64,000 nucleotides of DNA from the NCBI GenBank assembly GCA_947044405.1, contig CAMRHE010000649.1:310001-374000 (forward strand). Reading direction: 5' to 3'. This document shows, one piece after another, positions 45,070 through 57,595 of the stretch. Source of the DNA: Leptodactylus fallax. Taxonomy: Eukaryota; Chordata; Amphibia; Anura; Leptodactylidae. The position numbers and the translations under genes were made by a program. The notes beneath the pieces are model-generated. The model made no database searches. It saw nothing but the letters and a program-made list of their open reading frames with translations, and was not told where the DNA came from. Each line of letters starts with the position of its first letter. Within the stretch, counting starts at the first letter, position 1.

Positions 45070-47450
45070 TACTACTTGATTCAGGTAACCCTAACCTAAC
45101 CCTTTGTGGTACCGGGTTGGTATGCTGGGTTCTGGTGACAGTCACCATTAAACCCTTCACTGAGGTGTGGACTTTGCTGCATGGTGTTTCTCGGATTAAC
45201 CCCTATAACAACAGCTAACTGAACTGTGGTGTGGTACAGGTTTGTTTGAGAGTCTCAGAGTCATACATAGCAAACAGGTCAGGGCAGGTATACTACTTTC
45301 ACAGATGATGTAACAGGCAAGAATAAGAGGTGGAGAATAAAGGACAATAAATATCCATAAATGAATATGACATCACCGACAGGAGACTAATCCGATGGAA
45401 TCCACGCATATCCAGGCCAGCAAAACTGAACAGCAGGACTACGCCCGATGCAGCAGCCATTACCATGTGGCTGCCAAATAGTCAAACGCAGATACAGAGC
45501 TAAGGAGCAGAAGTAGGATAGAAAAAGTAAAGAACATTACTAAAGGTGAAACTTTTTTTTTTGTATTACAATAAATGGAAGTGGGAAACTTGGCGATATC
45601 TTTATAGGGACTCTCTGGGACATTGCAATTATACCTTATGGAAGTGAAAACAGTATGAGTGGACAGACTTAGAGTCAAGTACATGGAACGTGAAGCTGAA
45701 ATATAACTGGAGTCTTGGGTATCTGCCACTCGATGTTGACTACTAAACGATGCCAAGAAAAGTTTTGGTGCCTCTTGGTTTGGAAGAGTAGAAAATAGGA
45801 CCTGGTATTGGTGAAACGTTGATGTTAAAGGGAGTCTGTCACCAGAACCCACCATATCAACCCAGCCCCATAGATAGACACACAAAACAGAAAAAACTGT
45901 AACATACAGCCCACTCACATATTTGAAGATCCAGGAAAAATCCTCCCACGACTCCTGGTGCACGGGAACCAAGCCTCTTGGTTAGAGGTAAAGATGAGTC
46001 CAAAAGTAGTCACTGTGTAGCCAGCAACCAAAAGGATAAAAAATAATACTTAACCTTTAATTATAGCATGAAAAATATTCATAAAAAACCCACGGCAAAT
46101 GCAGGTGTGAGAAATCGCTTACGCGTTTCAGGACGATGAGCCCCTTAGTCATAGCAATAGACAACAAATGATATTCCATACCAAGACCAACTGGTCAGGT
46201 CACGGTGTCTTAAATGTTTTCAGTAGAGGAATACTATGCGGTAATAGCTGTAGATCATGTAAGTGATGTCAGAGCTTTGCTACAATTACTTTAATTAAAG
46301 GGAATATTTCATGTATGTAATTTTAGTCTCATTCATTATATGTTGACAGAATACAAATAATGTGCTTGTTCTATTTTTTTTATTGTTGTAGCTATTTATT
46401 TTTTTATTTTTAATAACGTCCTCGGGACGGCTATATTGAGTGCACACACTTCCCTCCTGTATTGTGGACAGTGTAGGGGGGGAAAAAAAAAAAAAAAGGA
46501 TGGTGTGTGCTTTATGGCAACTGCAATGAACAAAAATTACTGACCTGAGCAATGTCATAGATTATTACAGTGTCTAGGAAATGAGAAAGCCCCTTCCACC
46601 AAAGACCAGGGAGTGACACTGGGGATGTATACAGTCTGTCTGTGTATATATAACGTTTACTAACCTGTATTGTCTAAGCCTCCAGCAATACACTAGAGTA
46701 CTGACTTAGAGAAGGACTCTGCTTATTCTTTCCTAGTCTATAAAGTAAAGCTGAGAAGAGAAAGCAGGATATGTCATCCTATTATATGCTTTATATTCTA
46801 GTGACTGGTGTGAAAACTGAAATGTTTTTTGGGTTTTTTTTTTAAAGTTAAAATATATATTTTAATAAATAAAATGGTTAGAATAAAAAACTTTAACATA
46901 TCAATATGTCCCTTTAAAATGTGAGTGTCCTTATACACAAGAGATTAAGACTGCCCTTACATGATCAGTTTCTGCATCAGGTTTTCTGCTGCAGTTTTGA
47001 AAAAAAAAATTGGATTTTGACCTGACCTTTATACTTTTCCTTTATGATCCATACTTGGTTCTGGATGTATCAGAGAACCTTATGCAGAAACTGATTGTGT
47101 ATGGACATTCTTACAGTGTTTAAAGGGTTTGTCCTTGGAGTCCATTTTTACTATAGCCTGCCAGTCCCCATAACTACCTGTAAAAATGGAAGAGGAGAGA
47201 GGAGGCGGAGCGACCTGGGCAGGGGTGGCATGCAGTCGTTTCTCCCCAGTTCTGTCGATGCAGTTGTTAACATTAGGCCTGAGTGCCTACAAGCTGCAAT
47301 GAAGGAGTGTTGGCACTTACTGCTGCATAAGGTGAACTATAGAAAAGTGCCCCATCTCCAAAAAAAAAAAAAAATAATAAGGTATCCACCCAGCTATGTT
47401 TGGTTGCGTGATGAGCCTCCCCATTGGCAGATAAAAAAAAAAAATTCCCT
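45070..47450. other. Intergenic stretch, no recognisable gene
   Basis: A 170-residue open frame on the minus strand at 45460-45972 has no recognisable motif. Single MITE termini occur (GGGAGTCTGTCACCAGAACC near 45832), and 46945-47100 is a weak foldback around GATCAGTTTCTGCATCAGG. Confidence 0.4.
46113..46155 (-). ncRNA. Degenerate hammerhead-like motif, different family
   Basis: Minus strand: AUGACUA where CUGANGA is expected, a 5-bp stem II GGGGC/GUCCU with loop UCAUC, GAAA, then CGC-GUAA-GCG as a short stem III capped by a GNRA loop. Core positions 3 and 8 are changed, so it should be inactive. Offered as a relic only. Confidence 0.25.
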
Positions 47451-47454
47451 TAAT

Positions 47455-47690
47455 TGGCCCCCACATATTTAACCCCCTTTATCTGACCCTTCACACGGTA
47501 TATGACCTTCTTTTTCTGGCGCACCACATGGTATATGGCCCCCTTCTTTTTGCCCCCCACATGGTATATGACCTTTTTTTTGCCCTTCACACAGTATATA
47601 GCCTCTTTTTTTCCCCCCCCACATGGTATATGACCACCTTTTATGCCCCCACAGACTATGACCCCCTTTTTATGGCTCCTCACAGTATAT
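47455..47690. repeat. Tandem repeat, units of about 30-33 bp
   Basis: CACATGGTATATGACC and its variants recur at 47497, 47530, 47563, 47593 and 47625, separated by T-rich and C-rich tracts; about seven units. The repetitive minus-strand open frame here (GGKKKxxIYHV) is a product of the repeat. Confidence 0.8.
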
Positions 47691-47698
47691 GACCCCTT

Positions 47699-48420
47699 TC
47701 TTTTAAACTGTAATTTTTATTATTTACAAAAGTTTTAGAATACAAACAGTGAGATAATGTATACAAAATACAAAGATAAGGAAGGGAAATAGAGGGGGGG
47801 GAGGATCTTAGGAAAAAGCATCATAAAATAATCAACCAAGAAAAACCAGTCTGAACAAGGACAAACAGAACACAAAACATAAACAATGACACACACATGG
47901 TTGGAAAACAATGAGAGGGGAGGAAGGGAAGAGAGAGAACAGAGACCATGGGGAATGCAGTACATATCTCATGGGGACCAGACTGATTGGAAGGCATCCG
48001 TTGTGTTGTTGAGTGTGGCAGTAAGATACTCCAGGCTGCGCACATCCTTGATACGGGCTACAAGGGCAGGGCCAGTAGGAGGGTGTACACTTTTCCAGGG
48101 GAGGGCCGCAAGCTTTTTAGCAGCAGTGCAGAGATACAGGAAGAGTTTAGAGGTCTTTTTACCAAGGTGTTGGGGAGGCAAATTAAGTAAATAGACAAGA
48201 GGATCCAGCGGGACACCCTGGAGAAAGAGCTTGTCAGTAGTTAACACCTTGATTCGTGCAGAATGCAGAAGGGGAAGTTCCAAAAGATGTGGTGCAAGGT
48301 GCATCTCCAGCAGGCCGTGGGAATGTTGGGGTTGAAGGTGTGTAGGACACCGGGGTATGGTACCAGAACATCAGCAACTTGTACTGAGTTTCACAGAATG
48401 TAATATACTGTATGTAGACG
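47699..48420 (-). mobile_element. 5'-truncated L1/Tx1-like LINE, 3' end
   Basis: On the minus strand it encodes PLDPLVYLLNLPPQHLGKK, LFLYLCTAAKKLA and RIKDVRSLEYLTATL, closely matching the ORF2 C-terminus of the L1 at 33658-39845 (PLDPLLYLLNLPPRHLSNK, RSLEYLTAGL). It ends in TTTAAAAG at the plus-strand left edge. About 0.7 kb remains. Confidence 0.85.
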
Positions 48421-48619
48421 ATTTGGTATGGCTCATACAGTGGCCTCATCACTGGTCCCACCTTACAGGGACCCCTTCCTTGGTTCCCCATACAATGGCC
48501 CCTTCACTGGACCAGTGATAGTGCTGTTATATTGTATGGGGAATCAATGATGTGGGACAATATTGTAAGTGGGGGAGCATTTAAGTGTTTGGGACATTAG
48601 GCGGGAATATTAAAGGGGT

Positions 48620-48840
48620 TGTCCAGCAACCCATGTGGCAGGCAAGGTGAAATATAAAATTAAAAAAAGAAAAAGATACTCTTCTGTCCCCAGCACCCAG
48701 AATTGGAGTCTCATACTGGAACTTCGTTGCTGGAAGTTTTGCACCACAGCTGATCTGTGGAGGTCCAAGGTGTCAGACCCACGCCGATGTAATATTGATG
48801 GACTATCCAGTATTAGAAAAGTGGATAACCCATTTAATAT
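48620..48840. repeat. Foldback-type repeat with AAAGGGGTTGTCCAG end
   Basis: Left AAAGGGGTTGTCCAGCAACC and right GATGGACTATCCAGTATTAG / GTGGATAACCCATTTAA. A relative of the TTAA foldbacks; boundaries uncertain. Confidence 0.4.
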
Positions 48841-49202
48841 ATGGGGGTGTAATTTGTTTTAGTGGGAAAGAAAACACTCTGGTTAAAAGCAGGCACTGTG
48901 GGGTTGGGGTTCCAAAAGGGGGCATGACTTTGTGTTAAAGAGGTGTGGCACATACCATCCCTCCTATCATAAAGAAAATTTGCATGGCGAATTTGCATCC
49001 CCAATCCCTGACCTCCCCCTATTTTTAAAACTTTGAATCCCACCCCTTGACCCAGGGGCCAGATGCTGGTTCCGATCATGTGACACAGGGTTAGAATTAT
49101 TTCAGAACCCTTAGGCACAGCATCTAAAAACTCCAGAAGGAAGTAAATGAAAAAAATAGTCTCCCTGGAGACCCCCTCTAATGCTCTGTTCATGTAGATC
49201 TT

Positions 49203-52200
49203 TTAATAATAATAATAATAATAGTCCTTTAATAGTCCCACAATGGGGAAATTCAGTGTGTTACAGCAGCAAAGATAAGCAGATACAAATACAAATACAA
49301 CATGTACAGGAATGTTCCAAGGTAAGAGGCATTACATTAATAGCCGACAGACAGATAGGAAGTAGCGGGGGGGGGGGGGGGGATTTAACAGGCAGAGAGA
49401 TATTTCAGTTCTCTGTGTGTAATGATCTCCGCTTAGGTCGGTGTTGGTTGTACAGCCTAACCGCGGTGGGGAGGAAAGACTTCCGATAGCGCTCCTTCTC
49501 ACACCTAGGGTGGAGCAGCCGGTCACTGACAGTACTGCTCAGCGCGATCACAGTCTCATGCATGGGATGGGACTTCTTCTCCCGCATGGAGCTCACCACG
49601 GACAGTATCCTTCTGTCACCCACCACCTGCACTGGGTCCAGTGGGCTCCCCAGGACAGAGCTGGCCTTTCTAATCAGCTTGTCAAGTTTCTTTCTGTCCC
49701 TGGTTGATATACTGCTCCCCCAGCAGGCCACTCCAAAGAAGATGGCTGATGCCACTACCGAGTTGAAGAAAGTTCTAAGAAGTGCCCCCCCGGATTCCAA
49801 AGGCTCTCAGTTTCCTAAGCAGGTAGAGCCTGCTGTGGCCCTTCCTGTACAGGGCCTCCATATGATCTGCCCAGTCCAGCTTATTATTAAGGAGCAAACC
49901 CAGGTACTTATAGGTGTTCACAATCTCGATGCCCGTCCCCAGGATGTCCACTGGTTTAGGAAGGGCTTCTGCCTTTGCGGAAGTCCACCACCATCTCCTT
50001 GGTCTTCCCCGCGTTAATCTTCAGGTTGGTTCCGGTGGCACCAGTCCACAAAATCCTGGTTCAGTTCTCTGTACTCCCTGTCATCATCATCTGTGATGAG
50101 ACCCACTATTGCAGAGTTGTCAGAATACTTCTGTAGGTAGCAGCTGGATGAGTTGCACCTAAAATCTGCAGTGTACAGTGTGAAGAGGAAAGGGGCGAGA
50201 ACCGTACCCTGAGGTGCCCCCGTATTACAGATCACGGTACCTGACACACCATCTTGGGCTCTCACGTATTGAGGTCGATTTGTGAGGTAGTCTAGGATCC
50301 AGTTGGAGAGGTGGTGGTCCACTCCAGCAAGGCCCAGCTTGTCCCTCAATAACCTGGGCTGTATGGTGTTAAAAGCACTGGAGAAGTCAAAGAACATTAT
50401 TCTCACTGTGTTCCCTGGTTTCTCCAGGTGAGACAGAGCCCTGTGCAGAAGATGGATGATGGCATCATCTACCCCAATGCCCGGCCGATAAGCAAACTGG
50501 AGGGGGTCCATAGCGGGGCTCACTAGAGGGCGGAGATGTGTGAGAACCAATCTCTCCAAGATCTTCATCAGGTGGGATGTCAGTGCTACAGGTCTGTAGT
50601 CATTGAGGTCCATAGGGTGGGGTTTCTTTGGAACTGGTACCACACAAGAAGATTTCCATAATTCAGGGACTATAATTCAGGCTCATATTATACATATATG
50701 TAATTATATCACACAGCTGGTCCCCGCAAGTCTTAATTAGCCTTGCACTGATGTCATCTGGCCCTGCGGCTTTCTTCGCCTTGATCTTTTTCATCTCCTT
50801 CCTCACCTGGGCCCGTGTGAAGGTCAGACTGTGGCCAGATAAAGACGGATTTCTGGATTTACTGGTCTGTTGGGAAGTGGCCGCATGGGGAGAAGTCATT
50901 GTGGTGGGGGAAGCTGAAGGACATACTGGGGTGGGAGGAGCTGGTGTGTGATCAAATCTGTTGAAGAATAGGTTTAGTTCATTAAGCCAGTTAACATCTT
51001 CCTCAATCTGGCAGACAGACTGTTTATGACCCGAAATTGACTTAAGCCCCTCCCAGACCCCCCTTATGTCTTTTCTTTCCATTTGCTTTTCCATTTTTTC
51101 TTTATAACTGGCTTTTCCCTGCCTGATTTGATGCCTCAGCTCCTTTTGTACTTCCCTCAACCCCTCCTTATCTCTTGTCCTGAATGCCATCTTTTTCTCC
51201 TTAAGTAGTGTTTTTATATCAGAGTTAATCCATGGTTTGTTGTTGGAGAAGCACCTCACCACTTTTGTGGGTACTGTGTTGTCCACACAAAAATTAATGT
51301 AGTCTGTTATGCAGTGTGTGAGTCCTTCTATATCTTCTCCATAAGAATCCTGCAGCACTTCCCATGCGGTTGTGTCAAAACAATCCCTCAGAGCCTCATC
51401 ACTCTCCTCGGACCATATCCTCACTGTGCGGGTGACAGCTGGTTCTCTACGTACAAGTGGCTTGTACACAGGTCGGAGATGTACTAGGTTGTGATCCGAT
51501 CTTCCCAGGAGCGGTAGGGCTGATGAGTTATATGCCTCCCTCGCGTTGGCAAAGAACAAGTCCAGTGTTTTGTTGTCTCTTGTGTGGCAGGTTACATACT
51601 GTGTGAAACTGGGCAGTGTGGATGATGGAGAGGCATGGTTGAAATCACCCGACAGAAGAAAGAGGGCCTGAGGATGTTTTAACTGTAAAAGGCTCAGCGT
51701 GGCTTGTAGGACCTCGCAGGCAGTGTCAGCTTTCGCAGAGGGGGGGACATATGCAGCTATCACGATGACATGCGATAGTTCCCTTGGTAGGTAGAAAGGT
51801 CTCATGCTCACAGCTAATAGTTCAATGTCCTCACAGCAAGTTTGCTCCTTAATCACAATGTGCCTAGGATTACACCATCTATTATTCACAAACATTGCCA
51901 GCCCTCCTCCTTTCCTCTTACCGCTCTCCCTTGTCCTGTCTGCCCGAAGGAGTTTAAAACCATCCAAGGAGACCAGAGGGTCAGGAGTAACTTCAGTGAG
52001 CCAAGTCTCTGTAAGTAGCATCATGCTGCACGCCCGAAACTCCTGATGATGCCTGGTGAGCGCTGTTAGTTCATCCATCTTGTTTGCAAGAGATCTCACA
52101 TTGCCCATGATGATGGAGGGAACAGCTGGTCGGTAACGCCTCTTTTTAATCCTCTGAAGAGTACCAGCTCTGCATCCCCTCACCCGCTTTTTCTTTCTCC

Positions 52201-52400
52201 AAAGCTCGCGGGGGATGTGTGACCAGATGGTATGCCGTCCTGCTGTGTGTCTGAGCTGCAGAATTTCCTCTCTTGTATAGACAAAGGAATTGTCTGCATG
52301 CACAAAAGATCCCATTTTCAAGCAGAACAAAAAGACAGATAAAAAACAAAAAAAAAAAGTATCACAAGGGTCCAAGTCTTTGTGTGTGTTTCTTCATAGT
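49203..52400 (-). mobile_element. Nearly full-length L2-type LINE, copy B
   Basis: The 3' end is (TAA)n at 49204-49222 with AGTCCTTTAATAGTCCCACA; the 5' end is near 52375-52440 and cannot be fixed, as no target duplication was found. About 3.2 kb. It matches copy A at 19396-21735 almost base for base and supplies the endonuclease part that copy A lacks. Confidence 0.87.
49405..52375 (-). pseudogene. L2 endonuclease-reverse transcriptase, frameshifted
   Basis: First frame 52375-50663 (570 codons): endonuclease with MGNVRSLANKMDELTAL, LTETWLT, SGDFNHASPS, LDLFFANAREAYN and LGRSDHNL, then the start of the reverse transcriptase. After MSL a 5-nt net loss relative to copy A shifts the frame at about 50665. 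The second frame 50643-50014 has [19 protein letters not shown] and YSDNSAIVG (catalytic box YSDN, where copy A has YSDD). Further shifts occur near 50014 and 49800. At least three lesions plus the altered box make it inactive. Confidence 0.87.
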
Positions 52401-53010
52401 GCAAAGTCCTTAAGTAGAGAGGTAAAAAACGAGACATAGAAAGAAAATAAATAAATAAATAAATAAATTAGATTTTGACCAGTAACTTTTGCATGGAAAG
52501 TATCTTCAGATTCTCCCCTAGTTCTGGTGCAGGGCCAGTTCCATAGAATAAGAATGTACAATGATAAATGTTCTACTTTTACTTGGGGTGCACCAATGAG
52601 AAGCCTACATGGCTTGTGAATATCCTCAATTCAGGAATTAAGTGTACCGAATTTATGCTCATCAATACTAATAAGAGATGAATAAGACTGTAGGGGGCTC
52701 CGTTTGGCATCCCCATTGCTAATTCTGTGATATTTGTTAGGAGTAATACAAGAAATACAAGCAGTGTTTTTCTTCCCACCAATGCAAAGACCCTCAAGAG
52801 CAAAGAGGTCTATCAGGAGTCAGTGGTATCTATTGTACAGAAATCACAATGTAGATGTGAACAGACCCTAAAAAAACCTCTCTAATGTTTCTGCCAATAG
52901 ATGTCAACCTTTTAGCTAATTTGCAGTTCACTCCCTGTTACTGGTGAATGGAGTTCTGTTCTGTCTTCACACGGTAAATGGAGAAGGGAGGGGTTGGTTT
53001 TCCTCACAGC

Positions 53011-55606
53011 CAGGGGCGCACCGCTAATGAGGCGAATTGAGGCGGCCGCCTTGGGCGGCACTGTCCGGGGGGCGGCATTTTTACTATTTCATGTAAACCA
53101 GCCCAGGACAGGCCGCTTTAAAAAAAAAAAAAAAAAAACAGAGCTGAGCGGGGCCTGTCCTGGGCTGGGTTACACGAAATCGCATCTCAGCGCAGGCGGC
53201 GATACAATGACGTCATCACGCCGCCTACACTGAGACACAGACGTCGCGGACAAGAAGAGGAGGCGGCGACGGCTGCATCAAGGCATCGCAGGTGAGTATA
53301 GCTTTTTTTTATATATATAAATAGGCCGTAACCTGTTGGAGTATCCCCAGCAGGTCAGGGCCTATTTATTTACCTACCCCGCGTCTGCTCGTGGCCGCCC
53401 CCACTTCCCCTTCTGCTATGGGACACAGAAAAGGAAGTGGATGCCGCTGTGAGCGGCCGCGGGGATCGGTAAGTTAGGCCGCGGGCCGCAAATACTACTG
53501 TTATTATACTCCGGGGTCTATTCAGACCCCGGAGAATAATAATCGGAGGCCTAGGGTTGGTGAGGGAACATAAAAACCAGTGTTACTCACCTCCTGCGAT
53601 CCGATGTAACTCCGAGCAGGCTTGAGGCCTCTGGTGACGTCATCAGGTCGTGTCGCCGGCCTGATCACGTGACGTGTGTGCGCAATTAAACAGGGCCGAA
53701 AGCTGCAAGGAGTGCATCGGTGTCCAGGATAGGTAAGTAACTCTGGTTTTTATGTTTGTATTCTCCCCTGGGTCTCCAATCATTATACTCTGGGGTCTGA
53801 AAAGACCCCAGAGTATAATAATAGTTCATGGGTGGGCCGCTATGGGGCATAATACCCTGTGCAGGGACCACTGTAGAGCATAATACCCTGTGCAGGGGCC
53901 ACTCTGGAGCATAATACAAGTGCAGGGGCCACTATAGAGCATAATACCGAGTGCAGGGGCCACTATAGAGCATAATACCGGGTGCAGGGGTCACTATGGA
54001 GCATAATACAAGTGCAGGGGCCACTATGGAGCATAATACCAGTGCAAGGGCCACTATGGAGGATAATACCAGTGCAGGGGCCACTATGGAGCATAATACC
54101 AGTGCAAGGGCCACTATAGAGCATAATACCAGTGCAGGGGCCACTATGGAGCATAATACCGTGTGCTGGGGCCACTGTGGAGCATAATACCGTGTGCAGG
54201 GGCCAATATGGGGCATAATACCGTGTGCAGGGGCCAATATGGGGCATAAAACTGTGTGCAGGAGTTGCTGTGGAACATAATACCGTGTGCAGTGGCCAAT
54301 GCGGGGCATAATACCGTGAGCAGGGACCACTATGGAGCATAATACCGTGTGCAGGGGCCGCTGAGAGGCATAATACAGTGTGCAGGGGCCGCTGCGGGCC
54401 ATAACACTGTGTAATACTGTGTTCAGGGGCTGCTGTGGAACATTATAGTGTGTGTAAATGGGGCGCTATAAACATGGGCTATGGCACCTGTTTATATTAT
54501 ACGCTGTCTGTTTATAGTGGCCGTGTGATGTAATTGTAGCCTTGTCACATACTATAGACATGTACAGGACGAGGCTGTAGTTACATTACATGGCCGCTAT
54601 GAGATGAATTACACTATGTAAACAGAGAAGCGGTCACGGCGCTTACACAGGTACCATTCAAACAGCTGATCAGTGGGGGTCCTGGGTTTTTGAACCCTAC
54701 TGATTAGTTTATTAATGACCTGGAAAACCTTTTAATTAGTTAACACCTGGGGTATTATTAATAAGGGGCACTATTTATACAGGGTACACACGGACATTAT
54801 TAATATAAAGATGCACTTGGGGGTATTATTCATTATGGGGGGTTATATCACATATTTTATAATTGGGGGTAGCAGCAGGATGGGGGCTTTGTGTAGGTGA
54901 GGACAATGTGGGTTGGATGCCTGGAAAAGTGAGGAGCCAAAGATGTCTGTGTTGCAACCTTTACAGAGACAAGTCACAGCTGGAAGAAGTGGTCATGGCG
55001 GTCCAGAAGAGAAGGGAAGAGAAGGGAAATGTGACCGATTAGTCAGAGACATCACCTGTAAGTCACAGAATGTTACTGCCCTGTATTCACCTAAATGATA
55101 GAGGATAAATACCTGATTGATGAGGGTCTGTCTGCTGAGACCCCCACTGAGCCTGAGAATTGGGTTTTTTCCCCCCACTAGGTGGGTATTCAGCCTGGCT
55201 GCAGCCATATATATAGGTGTGTCACTTGGTGGATGGACGAACCTGCGTGGCTCTCATTCACTTCAATGGGAGTGCCAAAGATACCCAAAGTCCAGTACTC
55301 AGCTATCTGCGGGGCTCCTATTATAGAGAATGGGGGCCACGTGGGCTCGTCCATCCACCAAGCAGAAGATGTGTGAAGTTACTTTCATTGTTAATGCCGT
55401 GTTGTTGATCTGATACTGAAGTAATACAGGAAGAAGAATTCTTAAAAACTGTTTTATAACTTTGTGTATTGTGTATATTGTGCGACGATAACAGTGTGTT
55501 AAACTAGTAGCATGGAAACTCAGGTTTTTTGGTTTTTTTTTTGGGGGGGGGGGGGGCGTCTTTCTATAGTCCGCCTCAGGCAGCAAAGAGGCTAGGTTCA
55601 CCACTG
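53011..55606. mobile_element. 2.6-kb non-autonomous hAT element with internal minisatellite
   Basis: Perfect 8-bp target duplication CTCACAGC (53003-53010 and 55607-55614). Ends CAGGGGCGCACCGCTAATG and, inverted, CAGTGGTGAACCTAGCCTC, both reaching a shared TGAGGCGG tract. Inside: GC-rich arms (53090-53170 complementary around CAGCCCAGGACAGGCC), a second foldback at about 53500-53830, the 30-bp minisatellite, and a foldback with GACGAACC...TCCATCCACCAAG near 55220-55370. No transposase found. Confidence 0.82.
53826..54440. repeat. 30-31-bp minisatellite, about 20 units
   Basis: GCAGGGGCC recurs at 53892, 53922, 53953, 53984, 54014 and onward; unit type GGAGCATAATACC + GTGTGCAGGGGCCACTAT. Because 30 is a multiple of three, open frames persist on both strands (CTxYYAPQWPLHTVL and EHNTSAGATM types); these are not genes. 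Confidence 0.9.
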
Positions 55607-56119
55607 CTCACAGCCTTCAAACACCCCTACAAACAGCTTTATCTGTGCAATTGACATTGTACCAACTTGGAGTCAGACTGAAGTCATCTGAAAAGATTCT
55701 CAGCATGCTGGAGAGTATGACATTGACACTAGGTTCACACTTGTGTCTGGTATACAGTACGTCCGCTGCCAAATCATTTAACCACTTCCATACCAGATGC
55801 TTTACCCCCCCCCCCTTCCAGACCAGGCACATTTTAAAATTTTTAGTATGTGCAGTTTTGAGGGCTGTAACATTTTTAGCATTTGCGTTATTCAACTAAC
55901 GGTAATTTTTATTTTGTATGGTGTTGTCGGGGTTGGACTATAACCTTTAATAAGGGCGTGTTATTGGCGTATTATTTTATTTACTTTTAAAATTATTTTA
56001 TTTACATTTTTCTTTTACTTTTCTATACATTTTTTTACATTTTTTTTTACATTGTGTCCCCCATAACTGTACATTTAGCCCCAGTTGCAGTAGGAATACA
56101 GCCTCCTACACGTTACTTA

Positions 56120-56380
56120 CACATACACACGTGGACAAAATTGTTGGTACCCCTCGTTTAGTGAAAGAAAAACCCACAATGGTCACAGAAATAACTTGAA
56201 TCTGACAAAAGTAATAATATATAACCACATGTTGACAAGCTACAAAGCTTCTGGGAGAATGTTCTATGGACAGATGAGACAAAAATTGGAATTTTTGGCA
56301 AGGAACATCAGCTCTATGTTCACAGATGGAAAAATGAAGCATATCTTGAAAAGTATCTTCAATACTCTCACATGCTAGAC
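56120..56380 (+). mobile_element. Internally deleted Tc1-type remnant, second family
   Basis: Left terminus ACACGTGGACAAAATTGTTG and GTACCCC at 56125, then a transposase fragment in shifting frames (SFWENVLWTDETK-type text around 56248-56290: GACAGATGAGACAAAAATTG), to about 56380. The right terminus is not seen. A different Tc1 family from 33066-40837. Confidence 0.7.
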
Positions 56381-56831
56381 TGAACATTCTGCACATCTCA
56401 CAGCTTGCACTGTAAGAAAAGATTTCTATGTATTTGTGTCTACTTTTGTCTCCTTATGTGGTTACAGATGGGATATTATTCACAGACAGCAAGCAGCTTT
56501 ACTGACTGTGTTCATAGATTTCTCTTTTCCTGTGTCAGGGATTTTTTTAGTTGCGTCATGCCTGCATGTATTTGCCATATATTTGCAGTTCAGTGTTCCT
56601 GGATCTCCTATATTATGGTCAATTGGGTTTTTCTTTGCTATTTGTTTGCTATTTTATAGCTACTCCTCGTAGAATTACATGTAAAACCTGTAGTAATAAT
56701 AAATACAGGTGGGGGAGAGACTGCTCTTTATTTTATATGCCCCCTATTTCAGGGAGAAATGTAAAATGTGTTTCAGCCATAATGTGATTACTAGCAGCAG
56801 AAAAACTGATAGGACACCATGTGTGGAAGCT

Positions 56832-57024
56832 TACTCTAGGTTCTCACTAGCGCTTGGGTTTATGTTCTTTGGGTCCGCTTGTTGATCCGAAAACGGAAAC
56901 CCAATCTGCTTAAAAAACAGTTACCTGCTGAAACTATAATGGAGTGCTTGCAGGAACTTTCTGTCCGCATTTTTCAAGTGGATTTGGGGATCGGAAATCA
57001 AGTGCTGGTGTGAACCTAGCCTTA
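56832..57024. mobile_element. MITE with CTAGGTTCACACC termini, copy 3
   Basis: Begins CTCTAGGTTCTCACTAGCGC and ends GTGCTGGTGTGAACCTAGCC; inner TGATCCGAAAACGG. It lies about 400 bp upstream of the cyclase start codon. Confidence 0.65.
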
Positions 57025-57419
57025 TACAGTCATAAAACAGACTGCTCAGCAAGACCTTGCACATATTTAAACTTCATGAAAACTCAGGTACCCTTTAAAG
57101 CAATACTTAGTATCTACCCCTTTACCCTTATCCAATGTCTTCTGACATTTGCCTCTCCTTGGTGGCCACTTTGCCTTAGTATTTGAAGTTAATGGATGGT
57201 TTGGGTGGCACTTGCCCCTAGGAGCCTTAGAAGCTGAACACTCACTAAATCTGCCACTTCCAGAGCAGTGGTGTACCCCCTAAGACTGCATGGCATAGCC
57301 ACTGGCATACACGTACCACAGGTTGAGAACTACTGGTCTAGACCATTCCACCTAATTCATGTATATTAATGTTTCCTTCCATTTGGTACTGTAGGTGTAT
57401 CAGCTTCATAGGCTGCCAT

Positions 57420-57595
57420 ATGCCCAATATGCAACCCTCTTATCTGACCCTGAAAAGCCTGCTCTTGGGCATGATTGTCATCATACAGTTGGAAAGTACA
57501 GAACAATGGAAGGGGCCAGGTACAACTCCCAACTTGGAGGATATTGTAATCGGCAGGTGTTATGACTACATTGAAACAGTCAATCCATCTGTGGG
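57420..57595 (+). CDS. BST1: BST1-like coding exon 1 (signal peptide)
   Basis: 58 codons plus 2 nt, from MPNMQPSYL through a hydrophobic segment to WKGPGTTPNLEDIVIGRCYD, ending in phase 2 at GTAAGT. The motif GPGTT followed by a Cys is the usual N-terminal mark of mature CD38/BST1 proteins. Alternative starts are at 57369 and 57429. Confidence 0.85.

Noticed and set aside
45085..45105. CCTAACCCTAACC-like text as interstitial telomere repeat
   Set aside because: Only two or three imperfect units; too short to be meaningful.
45460..45972. 170-residue minus-strand open frame
   Set aside because: No conserved motif, no supporting splice signals, and surrounded by repeat fragments; best treated as chance.
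47450..47683. Lys/Gly-rich minus-strand open frame (GGKKKxxIYHV)
   Set aside because: Translation of a tandem repeat of about 30-33 bp.
53932..54402. Long open frames on both strands with repeating CTRYYAPQWP and EHNTSAGATM
   Set aside because: Translation of a 30-bp minisatellite inside a hAT element; the period being divisible by three keeps frames open.
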